Shown: positions 49,450 to 61,000, counted from the stretch's first letter. The stretch: DNA of 64,000 bases from Cedecea neteri NBRC 105707 = ATCC 33855 (GCF_001571265.1 NZ_BCTL01000022.1:61493-125492), one strand, 5' to 3'. The notes: generated by a model from the letters alone, not told the origin. Program-made: numbers and translations.

Positions 49450-49779
49450 CATGCAATTCATATGTGAAACAATAAACGGAAATTAGCCTAAAAAACGTTA
49501 TGTGAAGCAATTTATTATCCCGTCGGGTTATTTATAACTTAAATGCGTGAAGTGGGTCACACTTATCTAATTCACCAATATCATTGTTTTTTAATGGCGG
49601 TTATTTAATGAAAAAGTGGCGTTCGGAATTAACAGGGAATGTAATTTTATTGCATGGAGTGTTAATGTATTGAGATTAAATCCGGGGCTTTCACAAAAAA
49701 TGCTGAGGGAGAGTGATATTGTCTTTATTAATGGATTACTCCCCGAGTACCCTATCTAATTTTGGCATTCGGGGGGGGA
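49450..49779. other. AT-rich intergenic region without clear gene
   Basis: The 330 bases between the operator array and the yjbR-family gene are AT-rich. A 21-codon frame (49608-49673) after GGCGG begins MKKWRSELTGNV but has no other support. A G-run (GGGGGGG) lies near 49770. No hairpin terminator, RNA gene or repeat recognised. Confidence 0.5.
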
Positions 49780-50130
49780 TTAACGCGTCAGGCCAAAGCT
49801 TTCGTCGATAAGCCCCAGAATTAATTCATCCGCTACCTTGTCAATTAATACCGTTACCCAATGTTCTTTGTTCATATGGTAGGCGGGTAAAATACCCGGC
49901 TGCATTCTCAATGAACCTACGGCGCCCGGCATCACTTTTACGTTGAGAATATCGACGATCTCATCGCTTTCCAGCCCCAGTTTTGCGGCTGAAATGCTCA
50001 GCACCACGCCAAACCATTTGCGCTTGTAGCGGTGCCGCAGCACGGCGTAGTCCTTGAACTTGTCCCACGGATAGTCTGGCTCGACCTGATACTTGTCAAA
50101 AACAGCAGCGAACAGCGCTTCTCGTTTCAT
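49780..50130 (-). CDS. MmcQ/YjbR family protein
   Basis: A 116-residue protein of the MmcQ/YjbR family (DUF419-like, small double-wing DNA-binding fold). The family pattern is visible: YPWDKFKDYAVLRHRYKRKWF at the start, ILNVKV in the middle, and HMNKEHWVTVLID near the end followed by the LIDESFGL helix. Role unknown; family members are thought to bind DNA. AAGGAAAAAC lies before the ATG, and a stem-loop sits directly upstream. Confidence 0.78.
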   Translation of the reverse strand: MKREALFAAVFDKYQVEPDYPWDKFKDYAVLRHRYKRKWFGVVLSISAAKLGLESDEIVDILNVKVMPGAVGSLRMQPGILPAYHMNKEHWVTVLIDKVADELILGLIDESFGLTR

Positions 50131-50143
50131 TGTTTTTCCTTAA

Positions 50144-50177
50144 CCGCGTGACCCGGAAACCTTATCCGGGCTCGCGG
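50144..50177 (-). promoter_or_regulatory. stem-loop in the leader of the yjbR-family gene
   Basis: CCCGGA (50152-50157) pairs with TCCGGG (50165-50170) and, after an internal loop, CCGCG with CGCGG (50144-50148 / 50173-50177). It lies just upstream of the ribosome site; no T-run follows in the minus direction, so a terminator for the preceding EamA gene is less likely. Confidence 0.4.
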
Positions 50178-50215
50178 CTAGTATAACTACAATTATTCGT
50201 TGCCGGGTGCCTGGC

Positions 50216-51118
50216 TTAACTTTTTACGGCCAGCATTTTCTTGTCCGGGCTTATCACCAGCCAGACGGAGAAACAGACAATCACCGCGCCGATAATAAAC
50301 GCTTCGCTGATGGTTTCATGCAAAATGAGATACCCCCACAGCACGCCAAACGGTGGAATTAAAAAGGTTACCGTGAGGCTGCGTAGTGGCCCGATGTCGG
50401 CAATCAAACGGAAATAGAAAATATAGGCCACGGCGGTGCATAGAATACCCAAGCCCATTACGCTGAACCAAACATCGCCCTGCAGCCAGTTTATCGCAGG
50501 GCCAGTGGCCAGGCTCCAGCCAAAGAACGGCAGCAGGAAAAGCGTGGCCCCAATTTGGCTGCCGAAAGCGACGATTTTTGGGTCAAGCCCGCCTTTGTTG
50601 GAGATCCAGCGGCGGGTTAAAAAGCCCGCCACGCCGTAGCAGCTCGTGGCCACCAGGCAGGCAATAATCCCGGCGATTTTGTCCTCGTTTGACTGTGCGT
50701 CACCGACCGAAGTAATCACCATAATCCCCGCCAGGCCCAGCACTACGCCCAGCCATTTTCGCGCCGTTAATTTCTCACTAAAGAAGCAAAACCCAATAAT
50801 GGCGCCCATTAGCGGCGTGGTCGCGTTTAAAATAGCGGAGTAGCCGGCCGGAAGCCATTTTGCGGCCAGGCAATACATAAAGAAAGGCAGCCCGGAGTTA
50901 ATCGCGCCCAAAATAAGCGCCGAACGGAATTTCCCCTCAAAGCGAAAAGAAGACCTAAGGGTGAAAAGAATCACCGCCAGCCCGACAAAACCAAAAAACA
51001 CCCTTAAAAAGGCCGTGTTTACCGCCCCAAATTCGGGGGCTGCTATTTTCATAAAAAGGAAGCTGGCTCCCCACACTGCGGCAAGAAATAACAGCCTGAT
51101 ATAATCTGACACACGCAT
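50216..51118 (-). CDS. EamA/DMT-family transporter
   Basis: A 300-residue inner-membrane protein with about ten hydrophobic segments and two EamA repeats: the first starts LLFLAAVWGASFLFMKIAAPE and the second after CLVATSCYGVAGFLTRRW. It is probably an exporter of metabolites or amino acids; substrate unknown. The start at 51118 is used because the first segment follows directly; ATG at 51136 would add six residues. Confidence 0.85.
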   Translation of the reverse strand: MRVSDYIRLLFLAAVWGASFLFMKIAAPEFGAVNTAFLRVFFGFVGLAVILFTLRSSFRFEGKFRSALILGAINSGLPFFMYCLAAKWLPAGYSAILNATTPLMGAIIGFCFFSEKLTARKWLGVVLGLAGIMVITSVGDAQSNEDKIAGIIACLVATSCYGVAGFLTRRWISNKGGLDPKIVAFGSQIGATLFLLPFFGWSLATGPAINWLQGDVWFSVMGLGILCTAVAYIFYFRLIADIGPLRSLTVTFLIPPFGVLWGYLILHETISEAFIIGAVIVCFSVWLVISPDKKMLAVKS

Positions 51119-51253
51119 GCCTTCACCCTTCCCCATAAAATAAGCGCTCGTTTATCATTTTGCTCGCTTAAACATGTTAAGCCAGCCAGACTTTAAACGA
51201 GCGCCAGAGAAAGAAAAACCGTTTTCTGTTTGTGGAGAATTAGTTAGCAAGAT

Positions 51254-52624
51254 TTAGGGGAATTTAGACGACCCGCCAAATTCGAGATAAATTTTTGCCA
51301 GATTCTGCAGCTGATTAAAGCGATTTTCATCCAGCAACAGTTCCGCCTGACGGCGTTTTTCCTGAGCATCGAGCCAGAATGAAATACGCGCCGCTCCCTG
51401 ACGGTAGCGCACTTCATTAAGCCGCTCGGACTTACGTGCCAGCGCCAGCCCCTCCCGGAGCCTTAATTCCTGCGCCAGCAGTTGATTGCGCAGGGAGAGT
51501 TCGTCTTCAATGCTGCTCATCGCTTTATAAAGCGACTGTTTAAACGCCAGCACTCGCTGCTCGTAATCGTTACGGGCGATTTTGACCTCCACGCCCCGCT
51601 GTCGCCACTCCAGGAACGGTAGCGTCAGGCTCGCGCCAACGGAACCGATTGGGTTATGCAGCACGTTCAGCAGCGAACTGCTGCCGGTGCCAAGAGAACC
51701 CGTCAGGCTGAATGCGGGATAGTATTCGGTTCGCTTGATATCAACATTGGCCAGCGCCTCACGTACCCGCCACTCTTGCGCGCTGATATCGGGGCGATGC
51801 ATCAGCACGCTGGCAGGAATGTCCGCCTTAACCTGCGGCAGGGTTCCTTTTGGCAATGTCGTTGGTTCCACTACGGCGCTGCCCGGCGCAGTACCGAGCA
51901 ATACTGCCTGCTGATTAAGCCCCTGCAGGCGGTCCCGCTGCAGCCCGGTAAGCCGGTTTTCCTGTGCCAGTAGACTTTGTTGAGCGTCAACGACATCCAG
52001 GGCTGAAGCACCGCCTGCACGATAGCGAGCCTCCGCCAGGCGCAGCGTCTCTTTTGCATAACCGATGCTCTGCTGGAGGACGTCGATTTGTTGGTTCACA
52101 AAGCCAATGCGCCAGTAATTATTGCTGGCCTCTGAAAGCAGCGTCAGCCGTGCGGCGCGTAAATCTTCTTCGCCGGCATGGCTTGCCCACTCCGCCGCAT
52201 CGCGCTGGCGGGCTATTTTCCCCCAGAGATCCAGCTCATAGCTGGTGCTGAGGCTGGCTGAACTGCCTTTTGTCCAGCCGGACGAGTTATTCAGCGGGGT
52301 TTTTCCGTCTACGCCCAGCGAACCTTTCAGCCCAGGATCGTTGGTGATACCGACTCTTTCCGCATCCAGTCGCGCCCGGTAGACCCGCAGCATGGCGATA
52401 GCCACATCGTTATTGCTTGCCATGACCTGGCGCAGCCAGCTATCGAGGTGCGGATCGTTAAACGCTTTCCAGTCGAACGGGGCAATGTCTCCGGCCATCT
52501 CGCTCTTGTTCCAGTTGGCGGGATAGCTCACTTCGGGTGAGTGATACTCGCTTTTAAGCGTATTGGCACAGCCTGCGCTGAGCGCGGCGGCAAGGCATAA
52601 AGACAAAGGTGATAAAATTTTCAT
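51254..52624 (-). CDS. TolC/NodT-family outer-membrane efflux lipoprotein
   Basis: A 456-residue outer-membrane factor with a lipobox LSAGC (Cys19). Two internal repeats of OEP helices are visible (SYELDLWGKIARQRDAAEW about residue 130, and SLTLPFLEWRQRGVEVKIARNDYEQ about 335). The NodT subgroup works with RND and MacAB pumps. It is the last gene of the minus-strand export locus, 3 bases after macB, and the only outer-membrane channel here, so it may serve both linked pumps. Confidence 0.9.
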   Translation of the reverse strand: MKILSPLSLCLAAALSAGCANTLKSEYHSPEVSYPANWNKSEMAGDIAPFDWKAFNDPHLDSWLRQVMASNNDVAIAMLRVYRARLDAERVGITNDPGLKGSLGVDGKTPLNNSSGWTKGSSASLSTSYELDLWGKIARQRDAAEWASHAGEEDLRAARLTLLSEASNNYWRIGFVNQQIDVLQQSIGYAKETLRLAEARYRAGGASALDVVDAQQSLLAQENRLTGLQRDRLQGLNQQAVLLGTAPGSAVVEPTTLPKGTLPQVKADIPASVLMHRPDISAQEWRVREALANVDIKRTEYYPAFSLTGSLGTGSSSLLNVLHNPIGSVGASLTLPFLEWRQRGVEVKIARNDYEQRVLAFKQSLYKAMSSIEDELSLRNQLLAQELRLREGLALARKSERLNEVRYRQGAARISFWLDAQEKRRQAELLLDENRFNQLQNLAKIYLEFGGSSKFP

Positions 52625-52627
52625 AGG

Positions 52628-54568
52628 TTACTCGCTGGCCAGTGAAACGACCGGGTCCATCCTTGCCGCTTTGCGGGCGGGGAGATAACCGAAGATCATG
52701 CCGATTAACGTTGAACAGAAAAACGCGGCGGCAGCGGCCTGCCACGAATAAATAGCCGTGAACATTCCGCCCGCCAGGGCGGTAAATAACGCGCCTGCGG
52801 CATACGAAAGCGCAATCCCCAGCGCCCCGCCGATCAGGCAAACCAGCACGGCTTCAATCATAAACTGCTGCATGATGTCGCTCCGTCGCGCGCCTACCGC
52901 CATGCGCACGCCGATTTCATGGGTTCTTTCGGTCACGGAGACCAGCATGATGTTCATCACGCCGATACTGCCGATCATCAGCGAAATGCAGGCGACCATC
53001 AGAATCAAAATGCTGAAGGTCATCGAGGTGCGTTCGATAGATTTTCTGATCTGTTCGAAGTTATAGAGCTGGAAATCTTTCACGCCGTGGCGCTGGGTTA
53101 GCAGCTGTGAGATGGCGCTTACCGCCGCCTCATTAGCCACATTGTCTTTGAGCCGGACGCTGATGCTGCTCAAAACCGGTTTGCCTACCATGCGGTACAT
53201 CACCGTGCTGTAGGGCATCCACACGGTAATGCGGTTAGGCGCGTAGCTCCGGTTGTTACTTTGGGCGATACCCACCACGCGAGCCGGAACAGAACCCAGA
53301 AAAACGATTTGCCCCAGCGCCTGCAGCCCTGCGTCGTCGAACAGCGCTTTGCGGGCGTTCTCATCGATAATCACTTCCTGCAGCGCGTTACGATCGTCCC
53401 TGAAGGTCGCCCCTTGCAGAAGCTGAATGCCGTTTACGCGGAAGTGATCTCGCCCGACGCCGTTGATCGAAGCGGTTGCGGATTTACCGAGAAAACGAAT
53501 GTTGTCTGAGGCGCTAACCTCCGGGCTTACGCTGTCGACAAAGCCCTGCTTCGCCAGCGCCTCAGCGTCTGCCGGCACCAGCGTTCGAATGCCCTCGATG
53601 CCGCCATCAAAGAAATCCCTGCCGGGATAGATGCTGACCACGTTGGTGCCGAGATCTTTAATATTCTCCAGCGTCTTTTGCTTCGCGCCCTCGCCCAGCG
53701 CCACAACGGTGACCACGGCGGCAATCCCGAAAATTATCCCGGTCATGGTTAGCGTGGTACGTAAACGGTGGGCGTTCATCGCTTTGAGCGCCATTTGCAG
53801 CGATTCACGCGTCCGGTCGAGCAAACTTTGCCAGCGGCTTTGCCGGGTAAGGTTGGGCGGCGGCAGCGTTTCCGTGGCTGTTACGCAACTGCCGCTATCA
53901 GCGATAATTTCGCCGTCGCGCAGTTCGATAATACGCTGTGCGTGCTGCGCCACTTTCATATCGTGGGTCACCATCACCACCGTATGACCGCGCTGGTTAA
54001 GCTCGCTCAGGATGGCTAACACTTCCTGCCCGGACTGAGAATCCAGCGCGCCGGTCGGCTCATCCGCCAGAATGATTTCCCCGCCGTTAATCAGCGAGCG
54101 GGCAATACTCACGCGCTGCTGCTGGCCGCCGGAAAGTTCGCCGGGCTTATGGTGCTCACGGCCTTCCAGCCCAAGCCTGCCTAGCAAAGCAGCCGCCCGC
54201 AGCCGACGTTTGTCGCGCTCGCTGTTGGCGTAAATAGCCGGGATCTCAACGTTGCCCAGGGCGCTAAGGTCTGGCATCAAATGGTAGCGCTGGAAGATAA
54301 AGCCGATATGTTCCCGGCGCACCCTGGCCAGCTCATCCGGCGAAAGTTGAGCGGCGTTTTGCCCGCCGATGAAGTAATCCCCGCTGTCGGGCACGTCAAG
54401 GCAGCCCATAATGTTCATCAGGGTCGATTTTCCCGATCCCGAGGCACCAATGATCGCCACCATTTCGCCTGCAGCGATGGTCAGATTCACGTTTTTCAGG
54501 ACGGTCAACGCCTGGCCGCCGTTGCCGTAGGTCCGGCTAATGCCCTTTAGCTCAATGATGTTACTCAC
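52628..54568 (-). CDS. macB: MacB-type ABC exporter (ATPase-permease fusion)
   Basis: A 646-residue MacB homologue. The N-terminal ABC domain has Walker [10 protein letters not shown] (about residue 41), signature LSGGQQQR (about 144) and Walker [12 protein letters not shown] (about 165). One membrane segment near residue 275 is followed by a large periplasmic domain, then three C-terminal segments with the FtsX-like phrase [24 protein letters not shown]. MacB drives export of macrolides, lipopeptides or toxins through an outer channel using periplasmic mechanotransmission. It overlaps macA by four bases. Confidence 0.92.
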   Translation of the reverse strand: MSNIIELKGISRTYGNGGQALTVLKNVNLTIAAGEMVAIIGASGSGKSTLMNIMGCLDVPDSGDYFIGGQNAAQLSPDELARVRREHIGFIFQRYHLMPDLSALGNVEIPAIYANSERDKRRLRAAALLGRLGLEGREHHKPGELSGGQQQRVSIARSLINGGEIILADEPTGALDSQSGQEVLAILSELNQRGHTVVMVTHDMKVAQHAQRIIELRDGEIIADSGSCVTATETLPPPNLTRQSRWQSLLDRTRESLQMALKAMNAHRLRTTLTMTGIIFGIAAVVTVVALGEGAKQKTLENIKDLGTNVVSIYPGRDFFDGGIEGIRTLVPADAEALAKQGFVDSVSPEVSASDNIRFLGKSATASINGVGRDHFRVNGIQLLQGATFRDDRNALQEVIIDENARKALFDDAGLQALGQIVFLGSVPARVVGIAQSNNRSYAPNRITVWMPYSTVMYRMVGKPVLSSISVRLKDNVANEAAVSAISQLLTQRHGVKDFQLYNFEQIRKSIERTSMTFSILILMVACISLMIGSIGVMNIMLVSVTERTHEIGVRMAVGARRSDIMQQFMIEAVLVCLIGGALGIALSYAAGALFTALAGGMFTAIYSWQAAAAAFFCSTLIGMIFGYLPARKAARMDPVVSLASE

Positions 54569-55752
54569 AGCACAAACCCTTCCCCAGGCGCTTTGTCACC
54601 CGGCTGTGAAAGCACAACATTTTCTCCGACTTTTACGCCCTCGAGGATCTGAATATCGACGCTGTTGGTAATCCCGGTTTTCACCTCCCGGGTTTCCAGC
54701 TTGCCGTCAGCCCGCAGTACCTGTACCTGCTGCTTATTTCCTTCAGCTTTATGCACGGCCTGAATAGGCACCAGCAGCGTGTCTTTAGCCTCACCTGCAA
54801 GCAGCGTGACCTGCGCCGTCATCGCAATGCGGAGGCGATTTTCTGGATTGGGAACGTCGAGCAGCGCGTTGTAATAGACGGACGCATTAGAAGTGCCGGA
54901 GCCAGATGCCGTGCTGCTCCCGGCGAGAGAGTCATCTTTCATTACCGACTCCGGCGCCAGTTCAACGGTACGCAGCGTCGCGTCATAGTGTTTGTCAGGT
55001 TCAGAGAAAATCGTGAAGCGGGCTTTTTGCCCTGCAGAAATTTTGGTGATATCCGCCTCAGAGATCTGCGCCTTGATGGTCATGACGTCGAGACGAGCCA
55101 GCTTGATGATGGTCGGCGCGCTCTGGCTGGAGTTCACGGTTTGCCCCTGCTGCGTGACAACGGCGATAACAATACCGTCCATTGGCGCCACGACTCGCGT
55201 ATAGCCAAGATCGACTTTTTTCTTATCTACCTCTATCTGCGCCTGAACCAGTTTGGCATTCAGAGACAGCAATTCTGCCCGCGTGGTGGCAAGCGTGGCC
55301 TCTGCGGACTCAAAATCTTCACGCGAACTGGCATCTTCGCTCAGCATCTGGCGCTGGCGTTTGAACCGCAGTTCCGATTGTTTCAGGAGCGCTTGCTTAG
55401 CCTGCAGATCGGCTTTGACTACATTGAGCGCGGCTTCGGCGTTACGCAGTTCGTTCCGCTGCGGCACATCATCAATATCGGCAATCGACTGCCCTTTGGT
55501 CACATGGTCGCCCAACTTCACTTTGAGCGACTTGACCTGGCCTGAAACCTGCGCCCCTACGTTAACGCGTTCGATGGCGTCGATGCGCCCGGTTGCCAGC
55601 ACGGAATTTTCGATATCACCCTTGCGCACGGGGGCCGTGACGTAATCAGGTACATCCGGGCTTCTGAGGAAGAAGACCAGAGCGAGGGTCAGGGTGACAA
55701 TCAGCAGCACGGCCAGAGCGATGGCACGGCGAGAAAAGTGTTTCAATAGCAT
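54565..55752 (-). CDS. macA: MacA-type periplasmic adaptor
   Basis: A 395-residue membrane-fusion protein. An N-terminal membrane anchor (IALAVLLIVTLTLALVFFL, about residues 11-29) is followed by the barrel-sandwich half (APVRKGDIENSVLATGRIDAIERVNVGAQVSGQ, in two parts), a coiled-coil hairpin (about residues 110-190) and the beta-barrel. The start at 55752 is preferred; the frame extends to 55833 without similarity. It joins MacB to the outer channel. It follows the kinase gene by 192 bases, so it may have its own promoter. Confidence 0.9.
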   Translation of the reverse strand: MLLKHFSRRAIALAVLLIVTLTLALVFFLRSPDVPDYVTAPVRKGDIENSVLATGRIDAIERVNVGAQVSGQVKSLKVKLGDHVTKGQSIADIDDVPQRNELRNAEAALNVVKADLQAKQALLKQSELRFKRQRQMLSEDASSREDFESAEATLATTRAELLSLNAKLVQAQIEVDKKKVDLGYTRVVAPMDGIVIAVVTQQGQTVNSSQSAPTIIKLARLDVMTIKAQISEADITKISAGQKARFTIFSEPDKHYDATLRTVELAPESVMKDDSLAGSSTASGSGTSNASVYYNALLDVPNPENRLRIAMTAQVTLLAGEAKDTLLVPIQAVHKAEGNKQQVQVLRADGKLETREVKTGITNSVDIQILEGVKVGENVVLSQPGDKAPGEGFVL

Positions 55753-55944
55753 TGTGCAGGTTTTCCATAACAATAAAAGCGATGATCCCAGGGCCTCATA
55801 GTGAACGCCCCAGTCTCTACTGGAGCTAAACACGACGCATCTGTTTAGATTTCATCCTGAAGAGGACAAAGGGCTGCCTGTTTACGTCACTGAGACTCAT
55901 TCAGCTTAATATTGTTCCTGTAAGGAGAGATTATTCTGTGCGAT

Positions 55945-57348
55945 TCAAACCTTATCGTGCCGCGGGAGTGACAGCGTAAACATACTGCCGCGCCCGGGCT
56001 CGCTGACCACGCTGATTTTCCCGCCGTGCAGTTCGGCGATGGTCTTCACAATCGCCAGCCCAAGCCCGGTGTTTTCCGTGGCACTTCGCGCGGCTTCCCC
56101 TCGGAAGAAACGGTCAAAGATAAGCGGCAAATGCTCGGGCTGAACGCCCTCGCCGTCATCGCTCACGCTTAACAGAACCTGCTCATCGTCGATTTGTGCA
56201 CCGAGCGTAATATGCCCTTTTTCTGGCGTGTGACGCAGGGCATTAGAGAGCAGATTGGAGAGCGCCCGCTGGATAAGTTGCCGATCGGCATAGAATGAAA
56301 CGTCCCCGCGGCTTTCGAGGGTAATCTCTTTTTCTTCCGCCAGAATCTCGTAGAAACCAATCAGTTTTTCGAATTCATGCGCGCTGCTGAGCCACTCCTC
56401 GTTTAGCACCTCGCGGCTGTTATCCGCCCTCGCAAGAAACAGCATCGAGGAAATCATGCGTGAAAGCCGTTCACCCTCTTCAATTATCGCCGCCAGCGTT
56501 TCCTGATACTCCTCCGCGCTGCGATCTTTGGTCTGAATCACGCTGGCGGCAGAGATCAGATTGTTTATCGGCCCGCGCAGCTCGTGGGCAATGTCCGATG
56601 AAAAACGGTTGAGCTGATGGAATGAAGCTTCAAGGCGCATCATCATGCGGTCAAACGACGCCGCCAGCGCGTGCAGCTCCGGTGGCCAGCGCTGATCGAG
56701 GATCCGGGTATGCAGATCGTTGGCGTGAATTTTCTCAATTTCGGTGGTGATGGTGCGCAGCGGCGCTAAGCCCCGGCGGGCAAGCCACCAGCCAAAGGCG
56801 GCAAACAGCAGAATCGCCAGCGCGGCGAAAATCTGCATTCGCTTGTAATAGGTATTGATGATTTCATTGTTGCCGGAGACGTTGAGCGCCGCCTGTACCA
56901 GCCATTTCTGGTTATTTTTAAGGGTAAAAAGCGTGGAAGTAATTAAGTATTTTTGCCGGATATTCCCGGCACGATAGTGCCATTCCCGGTAGCTAAAGCT
57001 GGGGGTTGGCAGCGGAAAATCCTGCTCCGGAATAACCATGTTGTTAGACTGCGCGTACACCTTGCCTTCCGGGCTGAAAATGCGCAGCGACAGGCGTTCC
57101 TGCCGCACCACGGACTCCAGCAGCTCGGTTTGCCACTCCTCGCCGTTGTCCTGCCGCTCGCCAATCGCCGTGGCAATTTCCTGCTGAAACTGGATAGAAC
57201 TTTGTAGCTCCAGCTCATCTTTATGATTGAGCTGCTGGCGCATGGTCGAATAAAGCACGCCGGACACGCTGTAAAGCACGATGGCCATCGTGACGGAGAA
57301 ATAGAGCGTCAGCCGCGCGGTGATCGACAAATGCGACAGTTTTATCAT
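55945..57348 (-). CDS. sensor histidine kinase of the export locus
   Basis: A 467-residue kinase with membrane segments at about residues 14-36 and 166-187, a periplasmic domain between, HAMP ([21 protein letters not shown]), phosphoacceptor His in [13 protein letters not shown] (note Gly-Pro in place of the common Thr-Pro), N-box [10 protein letters not shown] and G-box [11 protein letters not shown]. It resembles heavy-metal-sensor kinases (CusS-type). It overlaps the response regulator by four bases. Confidence 0.9.
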   Translation of the reverse strand: MIKLSHLSITARLTLYFSVTMAIVLYSVSGVLYSTMRQQLNHKDELELQSSIQFQQEIATAIGERQDNGEEWQTELLESVVRQERLSLRIFSPEGKVYAQSNNMVIPEQDFPLPTPSFSYREWHYRAGNIRQKYLITSTLFTLKNNQKWLVQAALNVSGNNEIINTYYKRMQIFAALAILLFAAFGWWLARRGLAPLRTITTEIEKIHANDLHTRILDQRWPPELHALAASFDRMMMRLEASFHQLNRFSSDIAHELRGPINNLISAASVIQTKDRSAEEYQETLAAIIEEGERLSRMISSMLFLARADNSREVLNEEWLSSAHEFEKLIGFYEILAEEKEITLESRGDVSFYADRQLIQRALSNLLSNALRHTPEKGHITLGAQIDDEQVLLSVSDDGEGVQPEHLPLIFDRFFRGEAARSATENTGLGLAIVKTIAELHGGKISVVSEPGRGSMFTLSLPRHDKV

Positions 57349-58031
57349 CCGCGTAATTCCAGCACGTAGCCCGCGCCGCGCAGGGTATGCAGCAGTTTGT
57401 CGTCGAATCCGTCGTCGATCTTGTTGCGTAAACGGCGGATGGCGACGTCAATCACGTTAGTTTCCGGGTCAAAATTCATGTCCCACACCTGTTCGGCAAT
57501 CACCGTGCGGGAAAGCACCTCGCCGGAACGACGCATCAACAGACTTAGCAGCAGAAATTCTTTTTGCGTCAGCTCTATTCTCACTCCGGCACGAGAGACT
57601 TTGTGGCGCAGAAAATCGAGCTTCAGATCGCCCACCTGCAGCAAGTTTTCTTCAAGAATCGCGGTCGGTGGCGCGGAACGGCGCAGGATCACCCTCGCCC
57701 GAGCCAGCAGTTCGCTAAAGGAAAATGGTTTGATCAGATAGTCTTCCGCGCCCAGTTCGAGGCCGTGAACCCGGTCCTCCACGTCATCCCGCGCGGTAAG
57801 AAACATAATCGGCGTTTGTTTTCCGGCCTGGCGCGCCATTTCGATTATCTTCCAGCCGTCGATCCCCGGCAGCATCACGTCGAGGATCGCCAGATCGTAA
57901 TCCGTGGTCAGAAGGTAATGCAGACCGTCGATACCGTTCCCGGCGACGTCGACCACGAAATCGTTCTCGCGCAGCCCTTTGGCAATGTATTCAGAGGCCA
58001 TTTTCTGATCTTCCACCAGTAAGATTTTCAT
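57345..58031 (-). CDS. OmpR/PhoB-type response regulator of the export locus
   Basis: A 228-residue regulator: receiver with phosphoacceptor Asp in [15 protein letters not shown], lysine in LIKPFSF, and winged-helix domain ending [16 protein letters not shown] 58031 has AAGGAGTGACG upstream. The start lies beside the end of the RND pump gene (58034), so the regulator, pump and kinase are one coupled unit. It probably activates the export genes when the kinase senses an envelope signal. Confidence 0.9.
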   Translation of the reverse strand: MKILLVEDQKMASEYIAKGLRENDFVVDVAGNGIDGLHYLLTTDYDLAILDVMLPGIDGWKIIEMARQAGKQTPIMFLTARDDVEDRVHGLELGAEDYLIKPFSFSELLARARVILRRSAPPTAILEENLLQVGDLKLDFLRHKVSRAGVRIELTQKEFLLLSLLMRRSGEVLSRTVIAEQVWDMNFDPETNVIDVAIRRLRNKIDDGFDDKLLHTLRGAGYVLELRG

Positions 58032-58033
58032 CG

Positions 58034-61000
58034 TCACTCCTTCGTCCCTTGTGGGTTGCCGTCAAACAGCAGGAACAGCACCGGCGTAATAAACAGCGTG
58101 ATCAGCTGCGAGAACAGCAGGCCGCCGACAATCGCCACGCCCATCGGCTGGCGCAGCTCGGCTCCCGCGCCCAGACCAAGCGCAATGGGGATAGCCCCCA
58201 TGATTGCGCAAAGCGTGGTCATCATTATCGGGCGGAACCGCTGTAAACAGGCCTGCATAATCGCATCGTGCGGCGTCATGCCGTGTTCGCGCTGGGCCAC
58301 TAACGCGAAATCTATCATCATGATAGCGTTCTTTTTGACAATCCCTATCAGCAGCAGAATACCAATCATCGCAATAAACGTAAGATCGAGATTAAACAGC
58401 CTGAGGGCCAGCAGCGCCCCGACCGCCGCCGACGGCAGGCCAAGCAGAATGGTCAGCGGGTGGATCCAGCTTTCATACAGCACGCCGAGAATCACGTAAA
58501 TCACCGCCAGCGCCAGCACAATCAGCCAGATCTGGCTGCTTTGGGACTGCTGGAACAGCGCCGCCTGCCCGGCGTAAGTGCCGAACACCGAAGACGGCAG
58601 ATGAATCGCCTGCTGGGCCTGGGCAATGGCCGCCGTCGCATCCGACAGCGATTTTCCCGGCGCAAGATCGAACGAAAGCGTAATCGCCGGAAGCTGCCCC
58701 TGATGGTTGACCGCCGTCACGCCCTGGGTGCGGGAAATCGTCGTGAAGGTGGTGATTGGCAACAGCGCCCCACTTGATGACCGGACATAAATTTTCGACA
58801 AGTCGCTTTCGTCCTGCCGGAACGGGTCCTGAACCTCCATGATCACTTCGTAACTGTCTTCCGGGGCATAAATCGTGGAAACCTGGTAAGTCCCGAAGGC
58901 GTCATACAGCGTGTCGCGGATCTGCTGGATATCCACGCCCATCAGCGAGGCTTTATTTCGGTCGATAACCAGTTGGGCTTGCAGCCCGTTCAGCTGCGCG
59001 TCGGTATTCAGGCCGACAAACACCCCGCTTTTTTGCATCTCTGCCATCAGCCGGTTGGCCCAGTCGTTGAGGCTGGTATCGCCGCTGCTCACGGCCTGCA
59101 GCGTGTATTGATAGCTGCTTTTCGCACTGCGGCCGCCCACGCGCAGGTTTTGCACCGGGCTGAAATAAACTTTAATGCCCGGTAAATAGCCGGTTTCTGC
59201 CCGCAGCTGTTTAAGTACCGCAGCCATTGGCGGGCGTTGGCTTTGATCCTTAAGCGTCAGGCTTAGCTGGGTGGTATCGTGGTCAACGCGGGTCAGCACG
59301 TCGCTCACGCTCGGATCTTTCATCAGCGTTTTACCCAACTGCTGCGCCACGCCGAGGCGGCCCAGGTAAGACATATCCTGCGGCGCATCAATGCTGGCGG
59401 TTATCTGCCCGATATCCTCCTGCGGGAAGAAGCCTTTGGGCGAGTACCAGTAAAGCCCGATGGTCAGCGCAATCGTGCTGAGCGCGACGCCGATCATAAT
59501 CACGCGATGAGACACGGCCCATTCCAGCCCGTTGCCGTACTGGCGGCGCAGCGCTTCGAACCCGCGCTCAAAGACCTGGCTCCAGCGCGGTTCAGGTTTG
59601 TCTTCCGGCGTGTGTTCACGGATAAGTTTCGGCACCAGCAGCGGAATAATGGTGAGCGATGCCGCAGCGGAAACCAAAATCGTCAGCGACACCACATAGG
59701 CAAATTCGTGGAACAGCAGGCCAATCGTCCCCGGCATAAAGAAGATCGGAATAAACACCGCCACCAGCGACAGCGAAATAGAGATAACGGTGAACGCTAC
59801 CTCTTTCACCCCTTTCAGCGCAGCGCGATAAGGCGTTTCGCCCTCTTCCATGTAGCGCATGATGTTTTCCAGCACCACAATCGCGTCGTCCACCACCAGG
59901 CCTACGGCAATGGTCAGACCCATCAGTGAGATATTGTCCAGGCTCAGCCCGAAGGCGTACATCAGGCCGAACGCGCCGAGCAGGGATATCGGCAAGCTGA
60001 GCGCAGGAATGATCGTCGCCCGAATATGGCGCAGGAACATCAGGATAACCATCACCACCAGGGCGATGGTCAACAGCAGCGTAAGCGTCACGTCATGAAT
60101 CGCCGCGCGGATCGACAGCGAGCGGTCGTTAAGAAATTTTACGCTCACCGACGACGGCATCTGCGCCTGCAGTTTTGGCATCAGCTGGCGAATCGCGTCG
60201 ATAGTGGAAACAATGTTCGCGCCGGGCTGGCGCTGCACGCTCAGCACAATCGCACGATTGCCGTTAACCGCGCTGTAGCTCAGCGTATTTTCAATGCTGT
60301 CCTGCACGTTGGCCACATCCGAAAGTCTCACCGGCTGGCCGTTACGCGTGGCAACAATGACTTTGGCGAAGTCGGCCGCGTTGCGCAAATCACCGCTGGT
60401 TTGCAGCATCACCATCTGGCGCTTACCGTCCAGTTCACCGATCGGCGAGTTGTTATTGGCGTTTGCCAGCGCGGTATGCACGTCTTCCAGCGTCAGATTG
60501 GTGGCCGCCAGCTTGTCCGGGTTCACCTCCACGCGAACCGCGTAGCGTTTTTGCCCCAGCACCGTCACCTGCGCCACGCCGTTTAAGGTAGAAAGCGCGG
60601 GCGAAATCAGGTCGTCCGAAAAGCGGTTAAGATCGGAGAGCGCCATCGACGGCGAGTCGATGCCGATTTGAATAATTGGCGCGTCCGCCGGGTTAATTTT
60701 GCGGAATGACGGCGGCGTGGTCATCTGCGACGGCAGCTGTTTTAACGCCTGATACAGCGCGGACTGCACGTCCACCGCCGCAGAATCGATATCCCGCGAC
60801 GGATCAAATTCAATTACGATAGTGGTCGCGCCCTCCAGGCTGTTGGAGGTCATGTTCACCACGCCAGGAATGGTCGACAGCTTTTTCTCCAGCGGCGTGG
60901 CCACCGACGAGGCCATGGTTTCCGGGCTGGCGCCGGAAAGCGAAGCGCTGACCTGAATCGTCGGCGTGTCGTAGTTGGGCAGCGCGGCAATCGGCAGTTT

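Noticed and set aside
49608..49673. 21-codon frame MKKWRSELTGNV...
   Set aside because: Too short, in AT-rich DNA, no conservation evidence available.
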